Shown one piece after another: positions 48,892-59,628 of a stretch of 64,000 nucleotides of DNA. How positions within the stretch are numbered: the first letter of the stretch is position 1; every line of letters begins with the position of its first letter. The notes beneath the pieces are model-generated. The model saw only the letters and a list, made by a program, of their open reading frames with translations. It was not told where the DNA came from and did no database searches. The position numbers and the translations under genes were made by a program. Source of the DNA: Apium graveolens. Its lineage: Eukaryota; Streptophyta; Magnoliopsida; Apiales; Apiaceae. The stretch is taken from the NCBI RefSeq assembly GCF_009905375.1, contig NC_133647.1:47302506-47366505 (forward strand). Direction: 5' to 3'.

Positions 48892-49874
48892 TGTTAGGAA
48901 TATGTTGTGTACTTGATGATAAGATTAACAAAATACCTTAGTAGATTTAACTTAGTGATATTGTAGCTCTCGACGGATGTTTAATTACTGTCCCGACGAA
49001 TGATCTTCAAAGCTCCCGACGGATGATAACTTAACATTCATCGAGAGTGTAGCTTATGTAACAATAAGATTGTAGCACATTTCTGCAAGCAACAATGTGT
49101 AGATTCCGTAGGAGTATCTAAGTCATGTTGACTACTAGTTGATATACAGAATAGGGTGACTAATTGTTAATATAAGATGTCTTGTAATTCTGTATAAATG
49201 AAATGGAGTCAAGTGATAGAAAAGGCTCCCGATGGATGGTTCACAAAGTCTCCCGACGGATGGTCAGCAAAAGCTCCCAACGGATGTTCAACAATATCCC
49301 GATGGATGATCTAATTCAAATAGCTGTTAACAGTGACAACACAGTCACATGCGTTGGGTGTTTGCAGATAGAATGTGGCAGCCTAATTGCAGGTGTTAGA
49401 GAACAAAGAAGCATTACCATTTCCATGCAATTGTGAAGACAGTCAAAGATACTGGAAATGGTAATGAAGCAGCATGATTTTTAAACTAGATAAATTTTGT
49501 TTTATTGTCTTGTCTTATTATCATGTAACTTGGTGATATATAAACCAAGAGTAGCAAGTAGAACAAATTAACTAAGCAAGATTATTTTTAGAGAAACATA
49601 TCAAGCTGTATTATGTAAGCATTTCTCTGTAGTTTTGTTTGTTCAACTTGTAAAGCAGTTGTGAGCTATTCAAAGCTTTACAGGGTTCTTAATTGATATA
49701 TATATATATATATATTTGGTTGATACTTTCAAATCCACCAGAAAGTTATTAAAAGCTTGTGTTTTTATTACTGTTATATTTATCAAGATTAGAACATTCT
49801 TAAATTTGAAAAAGTAGCCAGAATTACATTCAACCCCCCTTCTGTAATTCTTGTTGTATTGTTAGGGAATAACA
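48892..49874 (+). repeat. CO3 3' LTR, 983 bp
   Basis: Same length as the 5' LTR, about 4% different in the part compared. Motif copies at 48966-49310; target duplication AATAC follows. Confidence 0.96.
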
Positions 49875-49879
49875 AATAC

Positions 49880-50425
49880 CGAATGCAAATAAATGAAGAT
49901 TCAAGATTATCAGTCAATAAACAATCTATCAACTAGATTGAAAAGTCTATAAAGTACCTGAGGAGAATATAAGATCAAGGGCCAAGATTAACTAGGCCAA
50001 GTATGGTCACAAGCCTGCAAGATTCTGCACAGATTTTCTAAGCCATGAATGGAAATAGAAATAGGTTGCTTTAGAAAAGGATTTAGTACGCTTTAGTGCA
50101 AGTTTTGTAAACCCGTGCTGCTAGTGTATAAAGCATGCACTGGTCCTTAGCTTAGTTGAAACAAACAAATTCAACACTCTTGTATTCTCTCAAGAAAGAA
50201 GTTGAGTTCTTTACTTACAAAGAACCTGAAATTTTGTAGCATGACCTAACTTGATTTAATACAAAATTAAGTGAGTTTTGAAATATTGTGTTTGTTGTTT
50301 CATTTCTACTAACATAATATAACTGCATTTCTAATCTACTTTATTCACACAACTAAACAAATTGAAAAAGGCTTAAAAATATCCAAAATACATTCACCCC
50401 CCTGTGTTGTATTCAAGATCTAATA
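49880..50425 (+). repeat. CO2 3' LTR, second part
   Basis: Resumes at CGAATGCAAATAAATG, matching 10667 onward of the 5' LTR, and ends ATCTAATA (TAACA in the 5' copy), followed by GATAT. TATA box at 50127-50132. Confidence 0.94.
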
Positions 50426-50430
50426 GATAT

Positions 50431-50595
50431 GTTTTCTGAATTGTATAATTTACATGGCACTCTTAAATCTCTTAAAAAATGCTAGAATTAAGAGTTTGAA
50501 TGCTTGTTCATTGAGAAAAACACTTTGCTAGAGACTTAGCTTCTAGAATTAGAAGAAGCTAAGAAAGATTGCCTTGTTGCTAAAGATGATCTGCT
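50431..50595 (+). pseudogene. gag: CO1 gag, middle part
   Basis: Continues the CO1 gag after CO2: FSELYNLHGTLKSLKK, colinear with ELYHLHVTLKSLTKK of the CO3 gag. The coiled-coil region has two stops. It ends at the GY3 target duplication AGTAG (50596-50600). Confidence 0.82.
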
Positions 50596-51183
50596 AGTAG
50601 TGTAACAACCCAAATCCGGGGTCAAGATTTGGTGTCACTAAACAATCTTTACATAAAACAAAAGAATATTCAATTAACCCCTTGAATCCGGATCGTTTAC
50701 AGGTTATGGTATGAAACAAGAATCTAACCCCTTACAACTCACAATAACTAAAATACAAGTGTAAATACCTTTAAACTAATGCTCTTGTCACATTCTTCTA
50801 ACACCTTCAACCTCTCGCTGCGGAAATTTCTCTAATTCTGCTGTCTATCAAAGCTATTCACTTTTATCCTTATCTGTTTCTGGCAGAAATAAGAATTTAC
50901 AAAGTAAGAGTGAGCCAAAAATGCCCAGCAAGTATATAATTTGAGTTTCAAGCATTAATACCAAAAGAAAACTTCCGGACAAAATCTTAAAACAATTTTA
51001 AATAATTCTATTTATTTGAGTGTATAGAGCGAGTAAACGTTGGCTGTCACCAGCCTTCGATTAAAAATCTAAAAGCGACAAGCGATTCCCAGATTCATCT
51101 CCTCAATTAGGGTTTTGTCCGGTTTTGGAATCATGAAAACCTTTCAGGAAAGAATGCCGTTAATGGCGATCAACAACAAATTA

Positions 51184-51360
51184 TACTGGACACTAGTTCG
51201 CATCTATATCCTGTTGATCAGTCAGGATACAGTGCAGATCTATACCTACCTGTATAGATCCAGTCGGGTTCCCAGGCACTACGGCCCATCTCAAGGCACC
51301 GGTTATGTTTCGGTTCTTAGGATTAAGTAAAACTTAATTCCCAAAGTATCACTATCCAGC
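51184..51360 (-). promoter_or_regulatory. Conserved LTR island with hairpins (GY3)
   Basis: Alignable with 27061-27240 of GY2. Hairpin 1 is at 51237-51260 with arms GATCTATAC and GTATAGATC, a C-G pair replacing the T-A pair of GY2. Hairpin 2 near 51319-51341 is kept with one bulge. Confidence 0.55.
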
Positions 51361-52726
51361 CCGTGGAGTATTTTGATATCAAATCATTTTGAATTCAAAA
51401 CATCCCAATTCAGGGTTCGCAAATAACCCGAAAGAATGGGTATTTGCTCAAGAGAGCAATTGAATTATAGGAACAATAATGAAAAGAACATGCATAATAT
51501 GAGTAATTGCAACGAAATGTAAAACATTTACCTATTATGAACTTAGAATAGGAACGAATAAATATTTGCAGTAATTAAAAGAAAGTTTGGGAATACTTGC
51601 AGTATTTAAAAGAAAAATCAAGAATACTTGCCTCGAGAAGCTTTAATCACTATTACTAGTTGACTTTGATTCGACTTGATCGTCCGGCCCTATCGTCACA
51701 CGACTATCCCACTCTGGATATGATCCCAACATTCAGGCCCTTCAATTGGAACTTCGTTGACCTCGACGTCTAATCACTAGATCGTTCCTAGTCCGATGTC
51801 GATACTTGGGTTTTCCGTCTAGGACCTACAGGGTTGAAATACCCTAATTCAGATGACCGCTTAAACTTAACATCAAATCACTATCCTATTCTACCCATAC
51901 GATTTCATAATCCAACTTATATTTATATGTATTATTTAAATACACATAGCAATTATGGTTCCCATCTTCGAAACTCGGTTCGGTATTTATTTTCGGAGAA
52001 TACATATATTCGTCGTTTTGAAAAAACAGGGCAATTGATTATTTGTAAATCATTTTGTCTCAATTGTACTTAAGTTCATATAATATAACTATATATGGTT
52101 ATTCGACGTCTCTGATAATTATAGGGTACGTCCCCGTATTTTTCGGATTAATTTCCCGAAAATCGGGCAGCGTCTCCTTTATTTATCGGCCTACCCGTCG
52201 AAATCAAATCGAAGTCAAATCACAACAACAGCCACAACACAATTCAATCCACAATCCAATTACCAAGTCCCAAACTCCGATTCGCTTAATTATTATTACT
52301 ACTCGTATTTTGCATTTTTATTCATTATTTTATTTTATTCGCATTTTCGTTTCGCAATCAATTTACCAACTATTTTTATTTAATTAATAACGGAGGACTC
52401 AGATAAAAATCATCACCGTCCACCGTCGGCTCGCCGAGGCTCATCGCCGACGGCGGTAAAATTTTGCGGGTACCCGATAAATTTTCGGGTTTCCGACGCA
52501 AATTCCACCAATTGATTTAATTTTTTTCCTGCATAAATTTGTTTATCTCACGAAACTTCAATCAAATCATCCTGCAGAAATTAATTAAATATTAATAAAA
52601 GTCCGACCAATCAGCATCACGCGCACACAACCGGAAAATACAGACACGGCCAGAAGGAACGCAGCAACAGGCGGCACAACACCACCCTCACGCGTCACCA
52701 TCACAGCAGCATACACACTCCCGAAT

Positions 52727-52845
52727 TACACACACACGCACACCCAATACATACACACACACACGATTTGCACACACACACACACGATTTGCACACACAC
52801 ACATATATGATTTACACATACACACATAGGCGTATAAACGCACAC
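52727..52845. repeat. Interrupted (AC)n microsatellite in GY3
   Basis: AC runs separated by three GATTTGC/GATTTAC spacers, a higher-order repeat of about 25 nt. Confidence 0.85.
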
Positions 52846-54440
52846 AAGTAAACCACCAAGCCAGCCGAAGTCCGGCGGCGGCTTACCGAGAAAACGAAGC
52901 AACGGTGGCCGGAGCAAGCCGGAAATAGGAGGGAACAACGGCGGAAGAAGAAAGAAGGGAGAGAGAGAAAGAGAGAGAAACCGAGAGAAGTTGCAGAGAG
53001 AGACGCAAGAGAGAAAAAGAGATTGGGAGAGATTTCAGAGAGAGATTGAGGAGACGAGAAAGAGAGAGAGGTCGAGGAGAGAGATTGATGTAAAGGGTTG
53101 GGGAAAGGCGGTGGTGGCTGGGTGTGTGTGTTTTTATTCCTTTTATTATTTTATTTTTCTTTCTTTTCTCTCTTCGCCACATACCCCAATTCGACCGCAA
53201 GCCTGACTTTTAACGATAGAATTTCGAAGATAAAAGCAAATAAAAATAAAAAGAATTATTTTGAAATATAATTAAAGTTCTCGGAATAGTTAAAAAGTGA
53301 TAAACTAAATTTTTTCCAAATTTTTAATTCATTTTTGGAAAACGCACCAACCCGCATTTTACAATTAACAAATACTCGTACGGGGAAATAAAAGCCAAAA
53401 AATCTCCGAATAAATTTTAAAATTCTTGAAATATTCCAAACTTAGTAAAATAAAATTTTCATAATTTTTGAAACATCTTGAAATTAAATATTAGTTTTCC
53501 AATTTAATGGAGTCAGAAAATCATTTAAAGATAATTAATAAATAAAATATTGATTTCTAAATTTTATAAATTCCTAAAAATAATAAATAAAATTATAGAA
53601 CAACAAAAATAATTTTAGGAGCAATTTAGCATTTATGAGGATAAAAATTCAATAAAATTATTTTAAAATGAATTAAATTCATACAGCTCAATAAGTAATC
53701 ATAAAATTAATCTTCGCGTCCAACAAATCACAAATAATTAATAATACAGCAACACATCGCTACCAGAACCATTGCATATTTTATTTCTTTATCATTCAAT
53801 AATTACATTTACAGACCGGATCCGAAAATAGGTTACTTAGCCGCTAAGTAACTACATAATGATATAATTTTAATACCCGATTTGGATAATTATCAAAACA
53901 GAGTCCCTTATAAAACACTTTATACAAAAATAAGGTAATAATGTCTTGCCTTTTAAGAATATGGATTCTTATCGATATATAAAATGATTTGCGTATTGAA
54001 AATTTCATACCGGGACTCGTACAGGTCAAACCATACCCCGGATCGAAAAAGTCAAAACATGAAAAGTGTTCAGAATTATCAGAGTAGGTTAGGAAGGAGT
54101 TTTCGGAAGAGTTTCGGGTTGTGAAAACGCAAAAACGGTTGAAGTGGGGCGATTTCTGGTTCTAAAAAGTAATTTTTATAATTATGTGAAATAATCATTA
54201 TTAATTCTATAAATTCGTATAAAATCATATAATTATCCAAAAATTACCAGATAAATACCAAAATTATTTATATTTAATTCTGGATAATTAAAAATTAAAA
54301 TATCTAAATTTTTATCAGAAGTAAACATCCAAATATTAATATCAATTATCAAATAATTCACCAAAATTCACATAATAACCACATAATAATTATTTATTGA
54401 TAAAAATAATTACATAATATTTCCCAGACGTTACAAGTAG

Positions 54441-55356
54441 TATTAAAAAGAGAAGAAATTTTAAAGAAACAACTAGAGCGTGAACATAAAACTTTTGCTT
54501 AATGGAAAGAATCTAGAAATGTAGCAAGCAAAACCAGAGATTCTCAAGGTACTGAATCTCTCAATGAGGGTGCTTGAAAAAAGAATAAGATGAAGCTGGA
54601 ACCAGATGTTGTTGTAGTTAGTGAAGATGAGTCGACAACTAATGATTATCCATTGAAAGATTACAAGTCAAAGGATAAAAATTTATCCGTCGAAAGATAA
54701 ATCTAATTCTTCTAAGCTGGAAAAACTAAATATGAAGTATGGCCCAGTTAGCAAGAATTTTGCCTCTAGAGAGAGTAGAAAAACCAAAAAGGATGTGCAA
54801 AATAATATAGGTAACTAATCTAACATGCAATTGAAAGGTAAGTTGAAGAAAATTGAGGATAAGATAGAAATTAGAAAATGGAATAATATGAATGGCAAGA
54901 TAGGAATTAACAAACATAACAGCTACACTCCTGGTAAGTATGCACCTAGAAAAATTTGTTCCAACTGTGGTAGTGTTTATCATCTATCTAAAAATTTACA
55001 ATCGGTATCCATGCTTGTTATATCTATTCCTCCTACGTCTATGTATGTTATGCAAGCATGCCAAATGTGTTTAATCTATGGTAACATGCCATTCATTCCT
55101 AATCTCTATTATTCTGCATATAGCATGCCTTGGACAATGCCTGGAACAAATCACTTGTTTGTATCACATCTTAACATAATTCCATCCCAAAATTATGCAC
55201 CCGATGTAAGCATTAACTTGTTGGCTCAATAAACATCACCACAGGTTAAAGTGGATTCAAATCCTCCAAAACTTGAAGTGAAAAAATAGTAAAAAGGAAA
55301 AGAAGGTATCGGAAAAAACAAGACCCAAGGAGACTTGGGTACCAAAATCAAATTGA
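54441..55356 (+). pseudogene. gag: CO1 gag, 3' part
   Basis: Resumes with REEILKKQLEREHKTFA, colinear with EEILRKQLEQEPEVIKA of CO3. Motif remnants (GTCGACAACTAATGATTATC, ATCCGTCGAAAG) lie at 54632-54700. The second Cys motif CSNCGSVYHLSKN (about 54957-54995) has lost its last Cys. An Asn/Met/Pro-rich tail follows and the frame ends KETWVPKSN at TGA 55354-55356. Several stops. Confidence 0.82.
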
Positions 55357-55370
55357 ATTAGTTTTGTTGT

Positions 55371-55619
55371 GTGCAGAGTAAAAGAATGAATCTTTGGTAT
55401 GTGTATAGTGGCTTCTCAAGACACATGAATGGTGATTCATCCCTGCTCATAGAGTTCGAGAAAAAAGCTGACCCAAGTATTATTTTTGGAAATGACAACA
55501 AAGGATATACTGTGTGATTTTGCTTGATATTAAAAGGAAATGTCATCATTGATGAAATTGCATTAGTTGAAGCACTCAAGCACAACTTTCTAAGTGTCAA
55601 CCAACCATGTGACAAAGGA
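55371..55619 (+). pseudogene. pol: CO1 pol start, truncated
   Basis: Opens at GTGTGCAG like CO3, then MNLWYVYSGFSRHMNG (the protease Asp is changed to Tyr), and runs with one stop to FLSVNQPCDKG, where similarity to CO3 ends at about 55619. The rest of integrase, RT and RNase H is absent. Confidence 0.82.
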
Positions 55620-55876
55620 TAGGCGCAGTAACACACAGTTGTCCCTTAAAAGTCGCGCAATATTAACTAGTTTAACACATTATATGGGCCACTAATAATT
55701 CCATCCAATTAAAAGTTGCCATGTGTAAATTGTGTTCCTGTGTAATTACATCTCTATTAGTTTTTGACAAAGCTACTCATATTCACAATGTACAAAATAC
55801 ACACAAATTGTTCACCTTCCTTCTCTTTGCAAAAATTTTAAACACGAATTTTTTAGTGAAACCCTAATTATTTAAA
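55620..55876 (+). other. CO4 interval upstream of ORF3
   Basis: 257 bp, non-coding. It ends in a T/C-rich leader (CACCTTCCTTCTCTTTGC) before the ORF3 ATG. No clear TATA box, unlike CO2 and CO3. Confidence 0.5.
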
Positions 55877-58800
55877 ATGGCAAATACTGATTCTATTTCA
55901 AATTTTGCTTCCACTAAGCACATGCTTCATGATCGCACTTTTGCTGCCAATAATTTTTAAGTGCCCTTGAATCATGCTAACATTCATTCTGATTTTCATA
56001 TGGTTTAAGATTTTCTTGAACAAAGTCACATTGGCTATGCTTTAACATCTCCATCCAAAGTGTGGTTTAAGAAAATTATGCAGATTTAGACTACTGCAAA
56101 CACTAATTCTGAAAAAAGGACCATCATCTTCATGCATGATGATAAAGAGTATGAGATTACAGCAGAAGTGGTGGAAAGGCTTTGGGCCTTCCAGTCTTGG
56201 GTGATAAGACTGCAGTGGTGACTTCTACAAACACATTATTTGACTTTATCGGGAATATTTGATATAGTACTGAATTTAAAAAGGCAAGGAAACTGTTCAG
56301 GACTAATCTAAAAAAGGAGTGGAATTTCTATTTTGATTGTAGCAACCGTGCCTTTCTGAATAAGGTTACAAATTTTGATGCATTGCCTTTGGCATCTCTA
56401 CAAATTGGGTATTCCTTGATATATGGTCATGTTTTTATTATGGAAATACTATAATGCAATTCCTGATAGCTAGGTTAAGTGAAAAAGAAGGTGTCATTTG
56501 CTATACTAGGTTTTTGCAATTGATATTTACTTATCTACTATCTGATGTCTCTTTTAATTATGATGAGTTAATTTATATTTTCCAAATAACATCATCCATG
56601 CATGATTTGGCCAAAAGAAAAGATAAAATTATTGGCAGGACTATTTACCCAAGGAGATGTAGCAATTCCTGACAAGGGTCGTGCCGCATAGATACTGTTT
56701 GTCAAATCCTGACACTGTGGAACATGGCACATCCAACCCTGTTCCTGGCCCAAATGTCTCTGATCCAAACACCAACCCAAACACATTTCCACCTCTGATT
56801 CTTCTCAAAAGGAATTAGTTGTAAAAACTAAACAACTAGATGGGACTGATGTGTCAAGAGGACAATCGGGTTCAAGATTTGTTTCACCTTCACCAAACAC
56901 ACAGGAGTAAAAAGGTGGAGAAAATAAGATGTACCATCAGGAACTAGGGTTTAACAAACATTGGCTGAAAAGAAAAAGAAAACAAGAGCTGGTAGGAGTG
57001 TTGTTGATGAAGCATCAGATATTGACAGTGATGAAGGACCTGTAATGTTCAAGCTGGTTGTTAAACCAGTGGAGCTTACTGGTACTGTTGCAGAGAATGA
57101 ACAAGCTGAGGTTGGAGATGCTGCTCCAAAGAAAAAGAGGAAATTGGTAAAGTTGGCTGACAAGCTTCAAGCCAAGCAAGAAATAGTCAGGATGTAGACT
57201 ACACTTCATGCCACTCCTGATCAATCAACTCTATATCCTGAAAGTGCTACATCAACCATTCCCGATGAAGTCATCTCAGTTCCTGACCAATCATCAAATC
57301 ATGACCCACCTCCATCTAAATTAATTGAAGTCTCTGGTGAGAGGATAAGAGAGCTAGCCAAAGAAGTTGGCCTTGACACTCATGGAAAGAGAAAGGTTGA
57401 AGTTAAAAAGGTCTTTATAAGGAAGAAATCAAAGCTGTAATCTCCACAAAAAGAGCACAGCACACAAGAACCACTTTCTCAAAGTGAAAGTGCGGCTGTT
57501 AAGGCTCCTATCCCATAAGAACCACTCTCTCAAAGTGAGAGTGAAGATATTTAAATTCAAAGGACAATTCCTGACATTTCTCAAGGTGCTCTTGATTCTG
57601 TGGAGACTGAAATTCAAGAACATGTTCAACAGAAGGAAGCTCATCAAGAGCATTTGGCACAACTAGATGTTCTGATCAATGACCCTATCTTTGAGGGAAG
57701 CCTACAAGAACCTTCAACTCAAAGGGTTGAAGTAGCTTCCACAACCTCCAGTCAAACAAGAACCATCAGTTCAAACTACTGATAAAGACAAACTTGCAAA
57801 TCCTGATACAGGGTCAAATCCTGATGCAGCTGTTCCTGATCCTGATACAGCCAATCCTAATACATCAAATACTGATCCTGATGTTGACCTTGTTACTGCA
57901 AAGAACAACATTGGAGCTATTTTGGTAACTCCTTTATCTGTTCTACCAATGGATCCAATCACTAAAGGTACAACTTTTACTCAATCTTCTACTTTATCTG
58001 TTAGTATGATTATAAATACACATCTACATGAGGATATCCCGATTTATATAACTGCAGACCACTCTTCTTTTCCATTTCTTATTTCTTCATTTTTGAGTGA
58101 ACTGAGCCTTTCAAGTGAGAATTAAAGAAAATAATTAGTGAAAATCAAAATTTCTGAGAGGCGGTCTCCTATACTGTCAAAAGGAGAGGTAGTATTGAGT
58201 AAGAAAAGTGAGTGAAATATTACTCTTAACAGTAATATGTGTAAGAAGTGATGAGATCACTTTAAAAGAATAGAGAGATTTAGGTGTTGCTTGTTCTCTT
58301 ATTTTAGGTTCATCACAAGGTACTAGGCCTTCTAAGTCAATTCCTGATCTCAAACTCAAAGGCAAGGTTGAAGAGCCAGTTCCTAATATTCTTGATGTTC
58401 CTGACAACTTTAATAGTGATTCTGATGATGATCCTGATGATGCTGAAACCTGCTTTGGAAGCTTCTGAACATTCAAATTTTGGGTCTTCATCTGGTCATG
58501 CTGCTCTAAATGCTCACATGTCTCATGAATGGAATCATTCTTGGAAGGCTTTCCAGTGAAAGAATCTCCTTTGATGCTGCTCATACACTGGTAGATCATA
58601 TTGTCAATTTTACTACTAATCCTGAGGTGAAAAATGTTATGAAGGCTACTACTGTGTTGGTTAAATGGATGCATTCTTCTATCTCTTCCTTGAAAGATTC
58701 TAATGTTGATTTGAAAAAAGAAGTTGTTGATCTTTCTTTAACCATCAAGAGTACCAACAAACACAGTCAAAAGAATGATGACTGTGGAATCTATTCAGGA

Positions 58801-59460
58801 GCTAATGAATGAAAGATTGACTGCTATTAAACCCATTCAACAAGAAAAAAATCACGAGGCTGAATTTATGCACTCAAGAATGGAAAATTGTATATTAGCT
58901 GATAGACATGGTCAGGAAATTACAGTTGATCATACAGACAGGATTGAAGCTGTGAAAATTATCATTGACAGGCGTGATAGCTCAAAACCAAAGCAAAAGA
59001 TATTGTTGCAAGGAGATCAAGTACAAGTCCTTTCTTATGATGAGCTGATGATGATGTCAACTAAGAACTGAAGTATATTCACTATCTGTTAATGGTTGAA
59101 AATCAAGCATCGAAATAATGGTCAGATTTAATATTTTATGTCATCGGAAGAAGGATTCTAGAAAAAGGTTCTCAGTATTTTGGATATTATGTTCCCATGT
59201 AAATGAACTACAAACACCAAGAGGTAAACATGAAGAGGGGTGCAACTATAATTAAAACTGTGCTCACTTCAAGGCAACTAACTCTTAATCCTGATGGTCT
59301 TAGAGCATGCTATGTGATGCTGGATGAAATGATGATTGAAAGAACTCCAACTGGGAGTCTGAGAGCTGCCATATATCAGTTGTTTGAAGAAACTGAATAT
59401 GAAAGAAACTTGAAGAACAGGCTAAACAACTGCTCAGAAAGAAGATACATGAAAGGGTAA
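55877..59460 (+). pseudogene. CO4 ORF3 (env-like position), degenerate
   Basis: Starts MANTDSISNFASTKHM. The conserved LKKEWNFYFDCSNRAFLNK segment is at about 56310-56365. Stops and frameshifts divide it (56454-56672, 56961-57197, 57600-57782, 57922-58125, 58510-58812, 58775-59071, 59203-59460). A basic KKKKTRAG and KKKRK (about 56968-57145) again look like nuclear signals. The middle region is rich in Pro-Asp pairs (NPD, IPD, VPD), produced by repeated TCCTGA units. The C-terminal part is charged and helical. No membrane features. Confidence 0.72.
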
Positions 59461-59614
59461 AGGCATTAGTTCAGAGATACTTCAAAGTTTATCAAGAATC
59501 GTGAAATAAACATGAGTAACTGAGTATTCTCTACAAACTTTGTACTTTATATTTTGTCTTTATATTTTTGGCATCAGACAAAACTGAAGAATTTATGCAT
59601 GTTCTACAAAGTAT

Positions 59615-59628
59615 AAATTGGGGGAGAT
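59615..59628 (+). other. CO4 polypurine tract
   Basis: AAATTGGGGGAGAT, identical to that of CO3, next to the LTR. Confidence 0.9.

Larger units (their letters stand above)
23406..49874 (+). mobile_element. CO3: Sirevirus-type Ty1/copia element inserted in the 3' LTR of CO2
   Basis: Target duplication AATAC at 23401-23405 and 49875-49879; LTRs of 983 bp each. Contains primer site, gag (split by GY2), pol, ORF3 and polypurine tract. Without GY2 it is about 13.1 kb. A 310-bp sample of the LTR pair differs at about 13 positions (around 4%). Several stops break gag, pol and ORF3, but catalytic motifs are mostly retained. Confidence 0.95.
9925..50425 (+). mobile_element. CO2: Sirevirus-type Ty1/copia element inserted in the CO1 gag
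   Basis: Flanked by the target duplication GATAT (9920-9924 and 50426-50430). Contains a 5' LTR, primer site, gag, pol, ORF3, polypurine tract and 3' LTR. The 3' LTR is split by CO3 at 23401-23405. Without the insertions it is about 14 kb. The two LTRs differ by roughly a tenth with several indels, so it is older than CO3 and GY2. All ORFs are broken. Confidence 0.92.
50880..52886 (-). other. GY3 putative leader intron
   Basis: Donor TCTCG/GTAAGC at 52886, acceptor CTTATTTCTGCCAG ending at 50880. The conserved block is at 50910-50933 with the branch-point-like A about 31 nt before the acceptor. The micro-ORF start at the expected place reads ATA instead of ATG and the frame closes after 13 codons. 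Confidence 0.45.
50601..54435 (-). repeat. GY3: solo gypsy LTR, 3835 bp
   Basis: TGTAACAACC to AGACGTTACA, flanked on both sides by AGTAG, with no internal domain, so a complete element was reduced to one LTR by recombination. It shares with GY2 the conserved island, branch-point block, acceptor and terminal sequences, but is otherwise diverged. The minus-strand first exon is C/T-rich (52930-53090 on plus is GAGAGA-rich). Open frames at 52883-53200 follow from that low-complexity sequence and I do not count them as genes. Confidence 0.92.
7913..55619 (+). mobile_element. CO1: Sirevirus-type Ty1/copia element, outermost host of the nest, truncated in integrase
   Basis: 5' LTR (7913-8860), primer site, gag and integrase start, split by two insertions. 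CO2 entered gag at 9920-9924 and the solo LTR GY3 at 50596-50600. Removing both and one copy of each target duplication joins gag coherently, in the same order as the CO3 gag. The element ends abruptly at about 55619 inside integrase. Everything downstream belongs to a different Sirevirus (CO4), because the 3' LTR there does not match the CO1 LTR. It is the oldest member of the nest and heavily mutated. Confidence 0.85.

Noticed and set aside
52883..53200. 105-codon minus frame in GY3 as a gene
   Set aside because: It is a Ser/Leu/Pro low-complexity translation of a C/T-rich leader and overlaps the proposed donor site.
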